From positions 1 through 37,824 of the forward strand of contig NZ_FZOW01000034.1 in NCBI RefSeq assembly GCF_900188125.1: a stretch of DNA of 37,824 bases, read 5' to 3'. The notes under the pieces are model-generated. The model did not search any database. It saw nothing but the letters and a program-made list of their open reading frames with translations, and was not told the origin of the DNA. Positions 7,477 to 14,655 of this stretch are shown here, piece after piece; the first letter of the stretch is position 1, and the number at the start of each line of letters is the position of its first letter. Source of the DNA: Rhodococcoides kyotonense. Lineage in GTDB: Bacteria > Actinomycetota > Actinomycetes > Mycobacteriales > Mycobacteriaceae. The translations under genes were made by a program, and so were the position numbers.

Positions 7477-8795
7477 CGAATGTGGAACACCCTGCCGCGC
7501 AACTGAGTCCCGCGTCGAAAGACAAGGCCACCACTGCCCGACGTGCAGCCATCGCCGGCGGCGTCGGCACCCTGATCGAGTACTACGACTTCGCGGTGTA
7601 CGGCTTCCTCGCCGTCGTCATCGCGCCGTTGTTCTTCCCGTCGACCAGCCCCGGTGTCTCGATTCTGGCCACACTGGCGGTCTTCGGCGTCGCCTATGTC
7701 GCTCGTCCGCTCGGTGGAATCTTCTTCGGCAGGCTCGGTGACAGGCGCGGACGCAGGTCGGCGCTCGTCATCACCGTCGTCTGTATGGGAATCGCCTGCG
7801 GCATACTGGGCTTGCTTCCGACTCATTCGTCGGTCGGCGTGCTCGCGCCGATCCTGCTGGTGCTCATCCGGCTCGCGCAAGGGTTCTCTGCCGGCGGCGA
7901 GATCGGCGGCGCCGCAACGTACATCGCCGAGTCGGCGCCGCCGAAGCGTCGTGGATTCTACGGTTCGTTCACACCGATCGGCTCGACGCTCGGGTTCGCC
8001 GTCGCCGCAGCGGTAGTCGGCCTCGTCGCGCTCGGTACGACGGACGAGCAGATGGCGTCGTGGGGATGGCGTATTCCGTTCCTGTTGGCGCTGCCGCTTG
8101 CCGTGATCTGTCTTCGGGTGCGGTTGAAGCTCGAGGACAGCCCCGAGTTCGAGGAGATGGCCGAGAAGAACCAGGTCACCAAGAGCCCGCTGTCGGACGT
8201 CGTCAAGCGAAATCCGTTGTCGGTCTTGCGCGTCATCGGAATCGCGATCGCAATGAACGGGTCCGGTTACATCGGGCTGACGTACTTCAGCGTGTACCTC
8301 ATCAAGGATCTGGGATTCTCGAAAGACGCCGTGTATTGGACGTCGGCGATCAGTATCGCGTTGGCGTGTGCGACATTCCCGCTCAGTGGCATGCTGACCG
8401 ACCGATTCGGACGCAAGCCGGTGTTGCTCGGTGGCTACCTGGCGTACGTCGTCATCGCGTTGCCCGCGTTCATGATTCTCGGCGCGACCACCAGCATTCT
8501 CGTCGTCGGAATCGTCTACTTCGTGTACATGGTGCTCAACGGAGTCGTGCAGGTGCCTGCGTTCCCACTGTTCACGGAACTGTTCCCGCGTTCGGTTCGC
8601 TACACCGGTGTGTCGCTCGGGTTCAACATCGGCACGATCGCGGCAGGCGGCACGGCGCCGTACGTGGCCGCGCAGCTCGTGGAGTCGACCGGAAATGCGA
8701 TGTCACCCGCCTACTGGGTGATCGGTGTCTGCCTCGTCGGTGTCGCGACCGTGCTGACCATCCGCGAGACCGGGAAGTCGTCGCTGCCGGTCTAG
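7473..8795 (+). CDS. MFS transporter, metabolite:H+ symporter (MHS) type
   Basis: 440 residues with about twelve hydrophobic segments. The N-terminal RRAAIAGGVGTLIEYYDFAVYGFLAVV is the MHS/ShiA/ProP signature (G-x-x-x-E-x-x-D-F). GRLGDRRGRR in the loop between helices 2 and 3 and DRFGRKP in the second half are the duplicated MFS loop motifs, and RLAQGFSAGGEIGGAATYIAESAP is the helix 4-5 motif of this subfamily. Members import carboxylates such as citrate, shikimate, 2-oxoglutarate or betaines with protons. Its place as the last gene of the IclR-linked lyase/hydratase operon makes it the probable importer of that pathway's substrate. A class A palindrome directly follows the stop. Confidence 0.9.
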   Translation: MTNVEHPAAQLSPASKDKATTARRAAIAGGVGTLIEYYDFAVYGFLAVVIAPLFFPSTSPGVSILATLAVFGVAYVARPLGGIFFGRLGDRRGRRSALVITVVCMGIACGILGLLPTHSSVGVLAPILLVLIRLAQGFSAGGEIGGAATYIAESAPPKRRGFYGSFTPIGSTLGFAVAAAVVGLVALGTTDEQMASWGWRIPFLLALPLAVICLRVRLKLEDSPEFEEMAEKNQVTKSPLSDVVKRNPLSVLRVIGIAIAMNGSGYIGLTYFSVYLIKDLGFSKDAVYWTSAISIALACATFPLSGMLTDRFGRKPVLLGGYLAYVVIALPAFMILGATTSILVVGIVYFVYMVLNGVVQVPAFPLFTELFPRSVRYTGVSLGFNIGTIAAGGTAPYVAAQLVESTGNAMSPAYWVIGVCLVGVATVLTIRETGKSSLPV

Positions 8796-8800
8796 TGCGC

Positions 8801-8866
8801 GCGCGGCGCCCGTGCGCGCATAGTTGGTCCGGGCATCAACTATGCACGCACGGGTGGCGAAGCCGC
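8801..8866. repeat. Intergenic palindromic element, class A copy 2
   Basis: Left arm CCCGTGCGCGCATAGTTGGT (8809-8828) and right arm ATCAACTATGCACGCACGGG (8835-8854) pair at 18 of 20 positions around a 6-base loop. A GC-rich GGCGCC stretch precedes it and a small hairpin GTGGC-GAA-GCCGC follows. It sits between the stop of the transporter and the start of the DUF72 gene and probably terminates the operon. Confidence 0.82.
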
Positions 8867-8880
8867 ATAGGCTCTCGCAC

Positions 8881-9711
8881 ATGCGCACACCGGATGTCAG
8901 GATCGGAATCTCCGGCTGGACCTATGCGCCTTGGCGCGGCGACTTCTACCCGAAGGGCCTGCAACACCGACGCGAGCTCGAGTACGCGTCGGAACGCCTG
9001 ACGTCGATCGAGATCAACGGAACGTTCTACGCGATGCAGAAGCCGGCCAGTTTCACCAAGTGGCGCGGCGAGACGCCCGAGAACTTCGTCTTCGCAGTCA
9101 AGGGCGGGCGTTACATCACTCACCTGAAAAGGCTTGTGGGAGTGGAGGCTGCGCTCGCGAACTTCTTCGCTGCGGGAGTTCTCGGGCTCTCCGGCAAACT
9201 CGGCCCGGTGCTCTGGCAACTGCCGCCGAACCTGCAGTTCGACGCCGCCACTCTCGCGAACTTCTTCGAGCTGCTGCCGAGGACGACGTCGGAGGCCGTC
9301 GAGCTCGCAGGAAGGCGCGACGACAAGCTGCCCGACGACCGTGTTGCACTGGGGTACGACGTCGACCGTCCGGTGCGGCATGCACTCGAGGCACGCCATG
9401 AGAGCTTCGCGTGCGACGAGGCGGTGGAACTGCTCCGGGCACACGATGTGGCGTTCGTCGTCGCGGACACTGCCGGGCGGTATCCGTTCGTGGATACGCC
9501 GACGTCGAACTTCATGTACGTCCGCCTGCACGGGGACAAGGAGCTCTATGCAAGCGGATACGACGACGCGGCGCTCGACGCCTGGACCGAGCGCATTACG
9601 TCCTGGACCTCGGGTGGAATGGACGTCTTCGCGTACTTCGACAACGACATGAAGGGCTTCGCCCCGTACGACGCGATGCGACTCATCGAGAAAGTAGGGC
9701 TTTCTAGCTGA
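8881..9711 (+). CDS. DUF72 domain protein
   Basis: 276 residues from ATG 8881; an earlier in-frame ATG at 8824 lies inside the palindromic element and is rejected. The TIM-barrel-like DUF72 features are clear: VRIGISGWTYAPWRGDFYP (residues 6-24), SIEINGTFYAMQKPASFTKW, FVFAVKGGRYITHLKRL, LGPVLWQLPPNLQF, ALEARHESF, and near the end MYVRLHGDKELYASGYDDAALDAW with VFAYFDNDMKGFAPYDA. The family is widespread and conserved but has no proven biochemical role; it is often described as YecE-like. It converges with the alarmone synthetase gene, the two stops being 2 bases apart. Confidence 0.9.
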   Translation: MRTPDVRIGISGWTYAPWRGDFYPKGLQHRRELEYASERLTSIEINGTFYAMQKPASFTKWRGETPENFVFAVKGGRYITHLKRLVGVEAALANFFAAGVLGLSGKLGPVLWQLPPNLQFDAATLANFFELLPRTTSEAVELAGRRDDKLPDDRVALGYDVDRPVRHALEARHESFACDEAVELLRAHDVAFVVADTAGRYPFVDTPTSNFMYVRLHGDKELYASGYDDAALDAWTERITSWTSGGMDVFAYFDNDMKGFAPYDAMRLIEKVGLSS

Positions 9712-9713
9712 AT

Positions 9714-10457
9714 CTAGCCTTGACGGTAGAGCGCGCTAGTTTCCAGTATCGACTGCAAGAGCTCCCGAGGCAGCGCCAGCGGCGGCATCGAGTTCAGCTG
9801 AATGGTCTCGTCGGATCGATCGGACTCGCTCTTGATCTCGGCAACCTCGTCGTGCAGGCGTTCCATCGTGATGTCGAGGCGGTTCGCGCTGTCGGCCGCG
9901 TCGGTCAGTTCGTCGAGGAGCGGTGTGGGGATGGTGCCGTCGTACTTGTAGAAGATCTTGTGCTCGAGGCTGGCCCAGAAATCCATGGCGATGGTGCGGA
10001 TCTGGATCTCGACGGGGACGGGCTGAACTCTGTCGCTCATGAACACGGGGACCTCCACGATGAGGTGAAGACTCTTGTAGCCGTTGGGTTTCGGATTCGA
10101 GATGTAGTCCTTCACGCCGAGGACCGTGACGTCGCTCTGGTTCGACAGCATGTCGGCGATCCGGTAGGTGTCCGAGATGAAGCTGCAGGTGATCCGAATA
10201 CCCGCGATGTCGGAGATGGTGTTGCGGATGTCGTCGAGCGTGAGCGGGCACTTCTTACGACGAGCCTTCGTGATGATGCTCTCGGGCGTCTTCAGCCGTG
10301 ATCCGACGTGTTCGATCGGGCTGTACCGATGGATGTGGGTGAACTCTTCTTTCAGGATGTTGATCTTGGTCATCAGCTCGTCGATCCCGAACTTGTACGA
10401 CATCATGAACCGGGTGAAGTCGCCTCGGAGCTTGTCGAAATCGCTGCTGCTGTCCAT
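9714..10457 (-). CDS. Small alarmone synthetase (RelQ/YjbM-type GTP pyrophosphokinase)
   Basis: 247 residues from ATG 10455-10457. It holds only the RelA/SpoT synthetase domain, with no HD hydrolase, TGS or ACT domain. Motifs in order: basic RRKKCPLTLDDIRNTISDIAGIRI-type segment (D83-I-A-G-I-R88), NGYKSLHLIVEVP (Y127 to H131, the pyrophosphate-acceptor stacking region) and VEIQIRTIAMDFWASLEHKI (E150 onward). A Ser/Arg-rich helical C-terminal tail follows, as in tetrameric small alarmone synthetases. It should make pppGpp/ppGpp or pGpp from ATP and a guanosine nucleotide. A zinc-ribbon gene lies 26 bases upstream on the same strand, so the two are probably co-transcribed. Confidence 0.88.
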   Translation of the reverse strand: MDSSSDFDKLRGDFTRFMMSYKFGIDELMTKINILKEEFTHIHRYSPIEHVGSRLKTPESIITKARRKKCPLTLDDIRNTISDIAGIRITCSFISDTYRIADMLSNQSDVTVLGVKDYISNPKPNGYKSLHLIVEVPVFMSDRVQPVPVEIQIRTIAMDFWASLEHKIFYKYDGTIPTPLLDELTDAADSANRLDITMERLHDEVAEIKSESDRSDETIQLNSMPPLALPRELLQSILETSALYRQG

Positions 10458-10483
10458 GTGATCGATTCTGTACCACGAGGTCG

Positions 10484-10762
10484 TCAGTGCTGGTCGGCGC
10501 CCCGTGAGTCGAAACTCGCGTCCGAGCAGCGAACGCCGAGGGGCGGTGTGAACGTCACGTCCCCGCAGGTTCTGCACTCGTGTGTGCGGTGGTGGCCGCG
10601 TCCGCAGGAGCATGCCCTCGACCCGACCAGTACGGTTCGTGGGCCGAGGGCATGACCGCGAGCGCACCTGCACGGAGCGCTCTCGGCCCATCGATCGCCC
10701 AATCGATGGAGCGTCGCGGAGGCGTCGACACGTTCGACGCCGGCGTCGTCGGGTAGCGCCAT
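10484..10762 (-). CDS. Small zinc-ribbon protein
   Basis: 92 residues from ATG 10760-10762; an upstream start at 10858 would add 32 residues without family features. The core is a run of paired cysteines and histidines: CRCARGHALG, then VGSRACSCGRGHHRTHECRTCGDVTF. This pattern (CxC...H...CxC...HxxxxCxxCG) resembles a small actinobacterial family with two metal-binding knuckles. No function is known. It is in line with, and 26 bases ahead of, the alarmone synthetase gene. The start is uncertain because no clear ribosome site is visible. Confidence 0.6.
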   Translation of the reverse strand: MALPDDAGVERVDASATLHRLGDRWAESAPCRCARGHALGPRTVLVGSRACSCGRGHHRTHECRTCGDVTFTPPLGVRCSDASFDSRGADQH

Positions 10763-10886
10763 GCTCTTCTGCCGCCCATGTTCGTGGTCTGGACCGTCCG
10801 CAACCTGAGTTCCGGACGGCTCGGTCAGCCTAGCATGCATTCGAACGTATGTTCCCATTGCTTCGATCCGGTTGAGGTTCTACGGT

Positions 10887-10913
10887 TGTTCGTAATTACG
10901 GAATTACCGAACA
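10887..10913. promoter_or_regulatory. Palindromic operator candidate ahead of the beta-lactamase-like gene
   Basis: Outer arms TGTTC and GAACA enclose a perfect inner inverted repeat GTAATT-ACGG-AATTAC. It ends 11 bases before the ATG at 10925. Such nested AT-rich palindromes are typical binding sites for TetR, MarR or ArsR-type dimers; the ArsR-like protein encoded by the overlapping downstream gene is an obvious candidate, by inference. Confidence 0.5.
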
Positions 10914-10924
10914 GATGGGAAGTC

Positions 10925-12016
10925 ATGCGACGCATCGCGACAGCATCCGCAGCCTGTGCCACTCTTCTCGTGCTCACCGGTTGTGCGACTGGCCAGGCGG
11001 ATCAGGCAGACCAGCCCTCGGACTGCTCTCCGGCCACGTCCACCGACCTGGCCACCGACGAGGGTTGGCTGGGTCTGATCGCGCAGGCGCCCGACACCGT
11101 CGGGCTCGTGATCGACGACGGCAGAGGTCGAACCGTCGAACATCGGGCGGGCGAGGAGCAGGTGCTGGCATCGGCGATGAAGGTGGTGCACCTCAGCGCG
11201 TACGCGAAGGCGGTTGCCGACGGGGATGTCGACCCCGATGAGCAAGTCTCACTGCTGGATTGGGAGCGATGGTACGTACCCGGTACGGACGGTGGCGCGC
11301 ATCCGGCCGCGCTGGAGCGCCTCGGAATCGCGAACGACGGCATCAGCGCGACCGACCTCGACGCGACCGTCCGGCTCGACGACATGGTGACCGCGATGAT
11401 TCAGGAGAGTGACAACGGGGTCCCCGACTACCTTCGCTACCGGCTCGGTGACGAAGCGTTGAAAGATGCTGCCGCAGCGGGTGGGTGGGACGGATTCACT
11501 GCACCCACGCTCGTCGGCGATTCGTTGTCGCTGCTGGATCCAACTCTGGCAGAAGGGGATCGTTGGGAGACGGCGAACCGGTGGGCGTTCGATCAGCCGT
11601 TCCGGGACAGTGTGAGTGCGTCCGCCCGGATTCCGAGTTACGACGAGCAGGTCGACGGCGTCGAAGCCGCGTTCACCCGTGGATCGGCGGAGCAACTGAC
11701 GTCGTTGTATCGATCGTTCGCCGACGGTAGCTTCGGACCGGGAGCGGACACCGTGCTGCGTCATCTCGAGTATCAGCCCGCGCCGGACGGTGCGCTCGGA
11801 CTCGGCTTCAAAGGCGGAAGCCTGCCCGGAATTCTCACGCAGGCAATGGAACTGCGTCGCGACGACGGTACCGTCGCAACGGCAGTGTGGCTCGTCGACG
11901 GTATGCCGGCGGACCGATACGAAGCAGCCCTCGGTGCGATCACGGTGCAGCAGGGTCTCATCCTCGACGCCATGAGCTCGTCCGACGCTCTCGACCGGAT
12001 AGCCTGCGTCGTGTGA
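10925..12016 (+). CDS. Beta-lactamase-like serine hydrolase lipoprotein
   Basis: 363 residues. A lipoprotein signal peptide ends in LVLTGC, with the lipidated cysteine at 20. The penicillin-recognising fold shows S83-A-M-K86 (SxxK), S162-D-N164 (SDN) and K296-G-G298 (KTG box variant), in the order and spacing of class A beta-lactamases. The class A Glu166 omega-loop motif ExxLN is not obvious, so hydrolysis of beta-lactams is unproven; a cell-wall peptidase-like or esterase activity is possible. Extracellular, membrane anchored. GGGAAG lies just ahead of the start and a palindromic operator lies 11 bases upstream. The stop overlaps the start of an ArsR-like gene, suggesting co-regulation. Confidence 0.82.
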   Translation: MRRIATASAACATLLVLTGCATGQADQADQPSDCSPATSTDLATDEGWLGLIAQAPDTVGLVIDDGRGRTVEHRAGEEQVLASAMKVVHLSAYAKAVADGDVDPDEQVSLLDWERWYVPGTDGGAHPAALERLGIANDGISATDLDATVRLDDMVTAMIQESDNGVPDYLRYRLGDEALKDAAAAGGWDGFTAPTLVGDSLSLLDPTLAEGDRWETANRWAFDQPFRDSVSASARIPSYDEQVDGVEAAFTRGSAEQLTSLYRSFADGSFGPGADTVLRHLEYQPAPDGALGLGFKGGSLPGILTQAMELRRDDGTVATAVWLVDGMPADRYEAALGAITVQQGLILDAMSSSDALDRIACVV

Positions 12017-12477
12017 GTGACGACGTCGAAACACGGCTGGCCCGTCTGGAAGCGCGGGTCGCACAGCTGGAGGGCCGGGATAAGCCACCCCATACTTCTC
12101 CGTCGGGCGGGTCGGTTGCGTATCAGGGCGACGTGCACCTGCACGGTGACGTCGAATGGTCCATCGGCTACTCGCCCGACGCGATACTCGACCTGTCCGT
12201 GGCACGGACGTCGGAGGTACTCGCCTCCCTCGGGCACCCGGTGCGTCTGCAGATCGTGCGGACCCTGCTGCGAGGCCCGGCCAACGCGTCGGCGCTGCAG
12301 GAGGCCGTCGAGCTCGGTTCGACCGGGCAGGTCTATCACCATCTGAAGGCGCTGAGTTCGGCTGGTGTCGTCGAACAGCACGCGCGAGGTGAGTTCCGGA
12401 TCGCGGCCACGAAGGTTGTGCCGCTGCTGGTCTCGATGCTGGCGGCGGCGGATATTTCGGGTGAGCTACGCACGTGA
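12013..12477 (+). CDS. ArsR-like winged-helix regulator with N-terminal coiled coil
   Basis: 154 residues from GTG 12013, overlapping the hydrolase stop as GTGA. Residues 4-21 (DVETRLARLEARVAQLEG) form a short heptad coiled coil. After a linker with a strand-rich AYQGDVHLHGDVEW patch comes an ArsR-type winged helix at about 66-135: ASLGHPVRLQIVRTLLRG, LGSTGQVYHHLKALSSAG and VVEQHARGEFRI. No CxC metal site is present, so it is not an obvious metal sensor. Co-translation with the beta-lactamase-like lipoprotein suggests it controls that gene, perhaps through the palindrome at 10887-10913. The stop codon lies inside a class B palindromic element. Confidence 0.82.
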   Translation: MSDDVETRLARLEARVAQLEGRDKPPHTSPSGGSVAYQGDVHLHGDVEWSIGYSPDAILDLSVARTSEVLASLGHPVRLQIVRTLLRGPANASALQEAVELGSTGQVYHHLKALSSAGVVEQHARGEFRIAATKVVPLLVSMLAAADISGELRT

Positions 12478-12513
12478 GCGAAAATGTGTAGAGGGCTATA
12501 CATTTTCACTCAC
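12474..12513. repeat. Intergenic palindromic element, class B copy 1
   Basis: Arms GTGAGCGAAAATGTGTAG (12474-12491) and CTATACATTTTCACTCAC (12496-12513) pair at 16 of 18 positions around a 4-base loop. It is a diverged relative of the copies at 13019-13058 and 29183-29222. It contains the TGA stop of the ArsR-like gene (12475-12477). Unlike the other B copies, the flanking mini-hairpins are not evident. Confidence 0.75.
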
Positions 12514-12594
12514 GACGGGTGACTGCGATGAGAAACCGCGACGACGGGTGTCGGTACAGGTAACTCCCTCGTCCCACTCACATCGGAGAAGACA

Positions 12595-13002
12595 ATGACT
12601 GCACCGACCGCACCGACGGCTCAGTCGCGCACCGCCGCCCGCATCGGGTGGGCTCTGACCGCACTCATCGCGATCTTCCTGGTCTTCGACGCCGTGTCGA
12701 AGCTGATGAACGTCCAACAGGTCAAGGACGCCACCGTCGATCTCGGGCTCCGCGACGACATGATTCCCGTCATCGGCGTCGTACTTCTGGTGTGCCTGGC
12801 GCTGTACCTCGTGCCGCGCACCGCGTTTCTCGGAGCCGTCCTGCTCACCGGCTACCTCGGCGGCGCCGTGCTCACCAACTGGCGCGTCGACAAGCCACTG
12901 TTCAGCACGGTTCTGTTCGCCGTGTACTTCGGCATCGTCGTCTGGGGCGCGCTGTACTTGCGCGACCCTCGCGTGCGTCAGGTCATGCCGCTGGTGCGCT
13001 GA
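12595..13002 (+). CDS. DoxX-family integral membrane protein
   Basis: 135 residues with four hydrophobic helices (about 15-35, 55-75, 80-98 and 105-122). The pattern ALTALIAIFLVFDAVSKLMN, DLGLRDDMIPVIGVVLLVCLALY and LLTGYLGGAVLTNWRV is that of the DoxX-like group (related to YkgB and quinol-oxidase subunit proteins). Members are inner-membrane proteins of poorly defined redox function. GGAGAAG lies 4 bases ahead of the ATG. It is flanked by two class B palindromes, so it is probably transcribed alone. Confidence 0.82.
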   Translation: MTAPTAPTAQSRTAARIGWALTALIAIFLVFDAVSKLMNVQQVKDATVDLGLRDDMIPVIGVVLLVCLALYLVPRTAFLGAVLLTGYLGGAVLTNWRVDKPLFSTVLFAVYFGIVVWGALYLRDPRVRQVMPLVR

Positions 13003-13003
13003 C

Positions 13004-13074
13004 GGCGCTGACGCGCATGTGCACGAAAATACATGACCCGCTATGTATTTTCGTGCACGTGCGGCGAAGTCGCC
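13004..13074. repeat. Intergenic palindromic element, class B copy 2
   Basis: Central arms GTGCACGAAAATACAT (13019-13034) and ATGTATTTTCGTGCAC (13043-13058) are perfectly complementary around 8 bases. A small hairpin GCGC-TGAC-GCGC (13005-13016) precedes and GGCG-AAGT-CGCC (13063-13074) follows, giving three stems. It separates the convergent DoxX and SDR genes, and the SDR stop codon abuts its right edge, so it likely serves as a two-way terminator. Confidence 0.85.
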
Positions 13075-13830
13075 CTACTGCGCTGCGTACCCGCCGTCGA
13101 CGAGGTGGTAGCTGCCGGTGATGAAGCCGGCGGCATCGCTCGCGAGGAACGAGACGAGGCTCGAGACCTCTTCCGATGTGCCGAGTCGACCGAGAGCGTG
13201 CTTGGCCTCCAACGCCTTTCGCACGTCCTCGTCCATGTTGGCGACGAGCAGCGGTGTGCGGATGAAGCCCGGGCCCACAGCGTTGACACGCACTCCGGCG
13301 GCGCCGTATTCGAGTGCGGCGGTTTTGGTGAGGCCGAGGAGTCCGTGCTTCGCAGCCACGTAGCTCGCGGAGTTCGCGATGCCGACGCTGCCCAGAACGG
13401 ACGCCATGTTGACGATCGATCCACCGCCCGCTGCTGCGATCGCGGGGATCTGCTTCTGCATTCCGTAGAACACGGCGTTGAGGTTGACGTCGATGACCTT
13501 GCGCCAGCTGTCGACGGAGACCTCGCCGACGGGCAGGGGCTCCCCACCGATCCCGGCGTTGTTGACGGCGATGCGCAGTGGTGCGAGATCACCTGCGGCG
13601 GCGACCATCGCCTCGACGTCCTTCAGGTCCGCGACGTTGCCGACGAACGGTGCTGCTGCTCCGCCTGCTGCGGTGATCTCGTCGGTGACCGCCTTGGCGT
13701 GATCACCGTTCAGATCCGCTACCAGCACCGATGCACCGTTGGCGGCAAGTTCCAGCGCGACTGCTCGACCGATGCCGGAGCCTGCTCCTGTGACGATTGC
13801 CGAACGATCCGCGACGTCGTACGTGGCCAT
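13075..13830 (-). CDS. SDR family oxidoreductase
   Basis: 251 residues, a canonical classical short-chain dehydrogenase. It has the cofactor motif TGAGSGIG (residues 15-22), an acidic residue after strand 2 (VLVADLNG) favouring NAD, NNAG, the catalytic serine in NMASVLG and the YVAAK active site, ending in TGSYHLVDGGYAAQ. It probably oxidises or reduces an alcohol/ketone pair in the cytoplasm; substrate unknown. GGGAGATG lies ahead of the start. The upstream region (13831-13930) is AT-rich for this genome and divergent to the membrane protein gene at 13978. Confidence 0.88.
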   Translation of the reverse strand: MATYDVADRSAIVTGAGSGIGRAVALELAANGASVLVADLNGDHAKAVTDEITAAGGAAAPFVGNVADLKDVEAMVAAAGDLAPLRIAVNNAGIGGEPLPVGEVSVDSWRKVIDVNLNAVFYGMQKQIPAIAAAGGGSIVNMASVLGSVGIANSASYVAAKHGLLGLTKTAALEYGAAGVRVNAVGPGFIRTPLLVANMDEDVRKALEAKHALGRLGTSEEVSSLVSFLASDAAGFITGSYHLVDGGYAAQ

Positions 13831-13859
13831 GACGACCCATCTCCCTTTGTTGAAGCTTG

Positions 13860-13888
13860 AACTAAGTATCTATAGAAGCATAATAGTT
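13860..13888. promoter_or_regulatory. AT-rich promoter/operator region of the SDR gene
   Basis: An AT-rich block with short inverted arms AACTA (13860-13864) and TAGTT (13884-13888) around a central CTATAG. On the reverse strand it supplies TATTAT- and TAGATA-like hexamers 30-50 bases ahead of the SDR start. The promoter role is likely from composition and place; the operator role is weakly supported because only the outer five bases of each arm pair. Confidence 0.3.
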
Positions 13889-13938
13889 AGTAGGGCTCAC
13901 GTATTCCGTGGTGTGCGTCACCGTCACCGAAAGCGCTC

Positions 13939-13958
13939 ACCAAGTGGCGACCAAGTGG
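13939..13958 (+). promoter_or_regulatory. Direct repeats with 11-bp pitch (SARP-type site candidate)
   Basis: ACCAAGTGG occurs at 13939-13947 and again at 13950-13958, so the two copies lie on the same helix face 11 bases apart. SARP regulators bind direct heptamer repeats at 11-bp pitch overlapping the -35 region. The 3' copy ends 19 bases before the ATG at 13978. A SARP gene converges on this gene, which makes it a candidate regulator. The -10 sequence is poor (GAACCT), so activation would be needed. Confidence 0.4.
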
Positions 13959-13977
13959 TTCGGGTGAACCTTTCGCC

Positions 13978-14655
13978 ATGAACATCACACCTTCACTCCT
14001 GTACAGGTTGAGCGGCGTCTCCGTCATCGTCGCTTTCGTCCTCAACATGATCGGCGGCACGATCCACCCCGTGGTGGGCGGCTGGGCGCACTCGGTGGAA
14101 GCGCTGAGTCAGCCCTTCAACCCCTACGCGCAGTACTTCCTTCTCCTCGGAACGCTGCTCCAGTTCCTGGGGCTCCCGGCTGTGTACGTCTGGGTGTCGA
14201 AGAAGGCAGGACTGCTCGGCCTGATCGGCTTCGTCCTCTACTTCTTCTCCAGCATGCTGGTCATCGTGCCGCACCTGACAGTCGAAGCCTTTGTGTCCGT
14301 GCCGATCTCGAATGGACCGGAGATCGCGCACTTCCTCATTCCCGACGACGATTCGCTCTTCGCGGCGCCTGCATTCCAGAACCTGCAACTCGTGGCAGGC
14401 CTGGCTTTCATGGCCAGCATGCTTCTGATGGGCATCGCGCTACTGCGTTCGCGGGCTGTGCCGGTGTGGATCAGCATCGTCATGATTCTCGGTGCAATCG
14501 TCCTGTTCGTCCCGCTTCCGCAGGCGCCGGTGCTGACCGGTCTCGTCATCGAAATTCCACGAGGCCTGGCCATTGCGGCGATCGGTGTCCTGATGATCAA
14601 GGGAAGGAACGACGCCGAAATCAGTGAGACCCGCGTCGACGCAGTGACTCGATAA
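13978..14655 (+). CDS. DUF4386-like multi-pass membrane protein
   Basis: 225 residues with six or seven hydrophobic helices: YRLSGVSVIVAFVLNMIGG, YAQYFLLLGTLLQFLGLPAVYVWV, GLLGLIGFVLYFFSSMLVIV, QLVAGLAFMASMLLMGIALL, WISIVMILGAIVLFVPLP and a last one ending in LAIAAIGVLMIKG. The arrangement recalls DUF4386/YhhN-like hypothetical membrane proteins; no function is known. Its last 35 bases overlap antisense with the 3' end of the SARP gene. Preceded by the direct repeats at 13939-13958. Confidence 0.7.
   Translation: MNITPSLLYRLSGVSVIVAFVLNMIGGTIHPVVGGWAHSVEALSQPFNPYAQYFLLLGTLLQFLGLPAVYVWVSKKAGLLGLIGFVLYFFSSMLVIVPHLTVEAFVSVPISNGPEIAHFLIPDDDSLFAAPAFQNLQLVAGLAFMASMLLMGIALLRSRAVPVWISIVMILGAIVLFVPLPQAPVLTGLVIEIPRGLAIAAIGVLMIKGRNDAEISETRVDAVTR

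Noticed and set aside
8824..8880. Earlier start for the DUF72 protein
   Set aside because: It lies in the class A palindromic element and adds residues not seen in the family.
12514..12560. GACGGGTG repeated twice before the DoxX gene
   Set aside because: The repeat is only eight GC-rich bases with no symmetric context; chance is sufficient.
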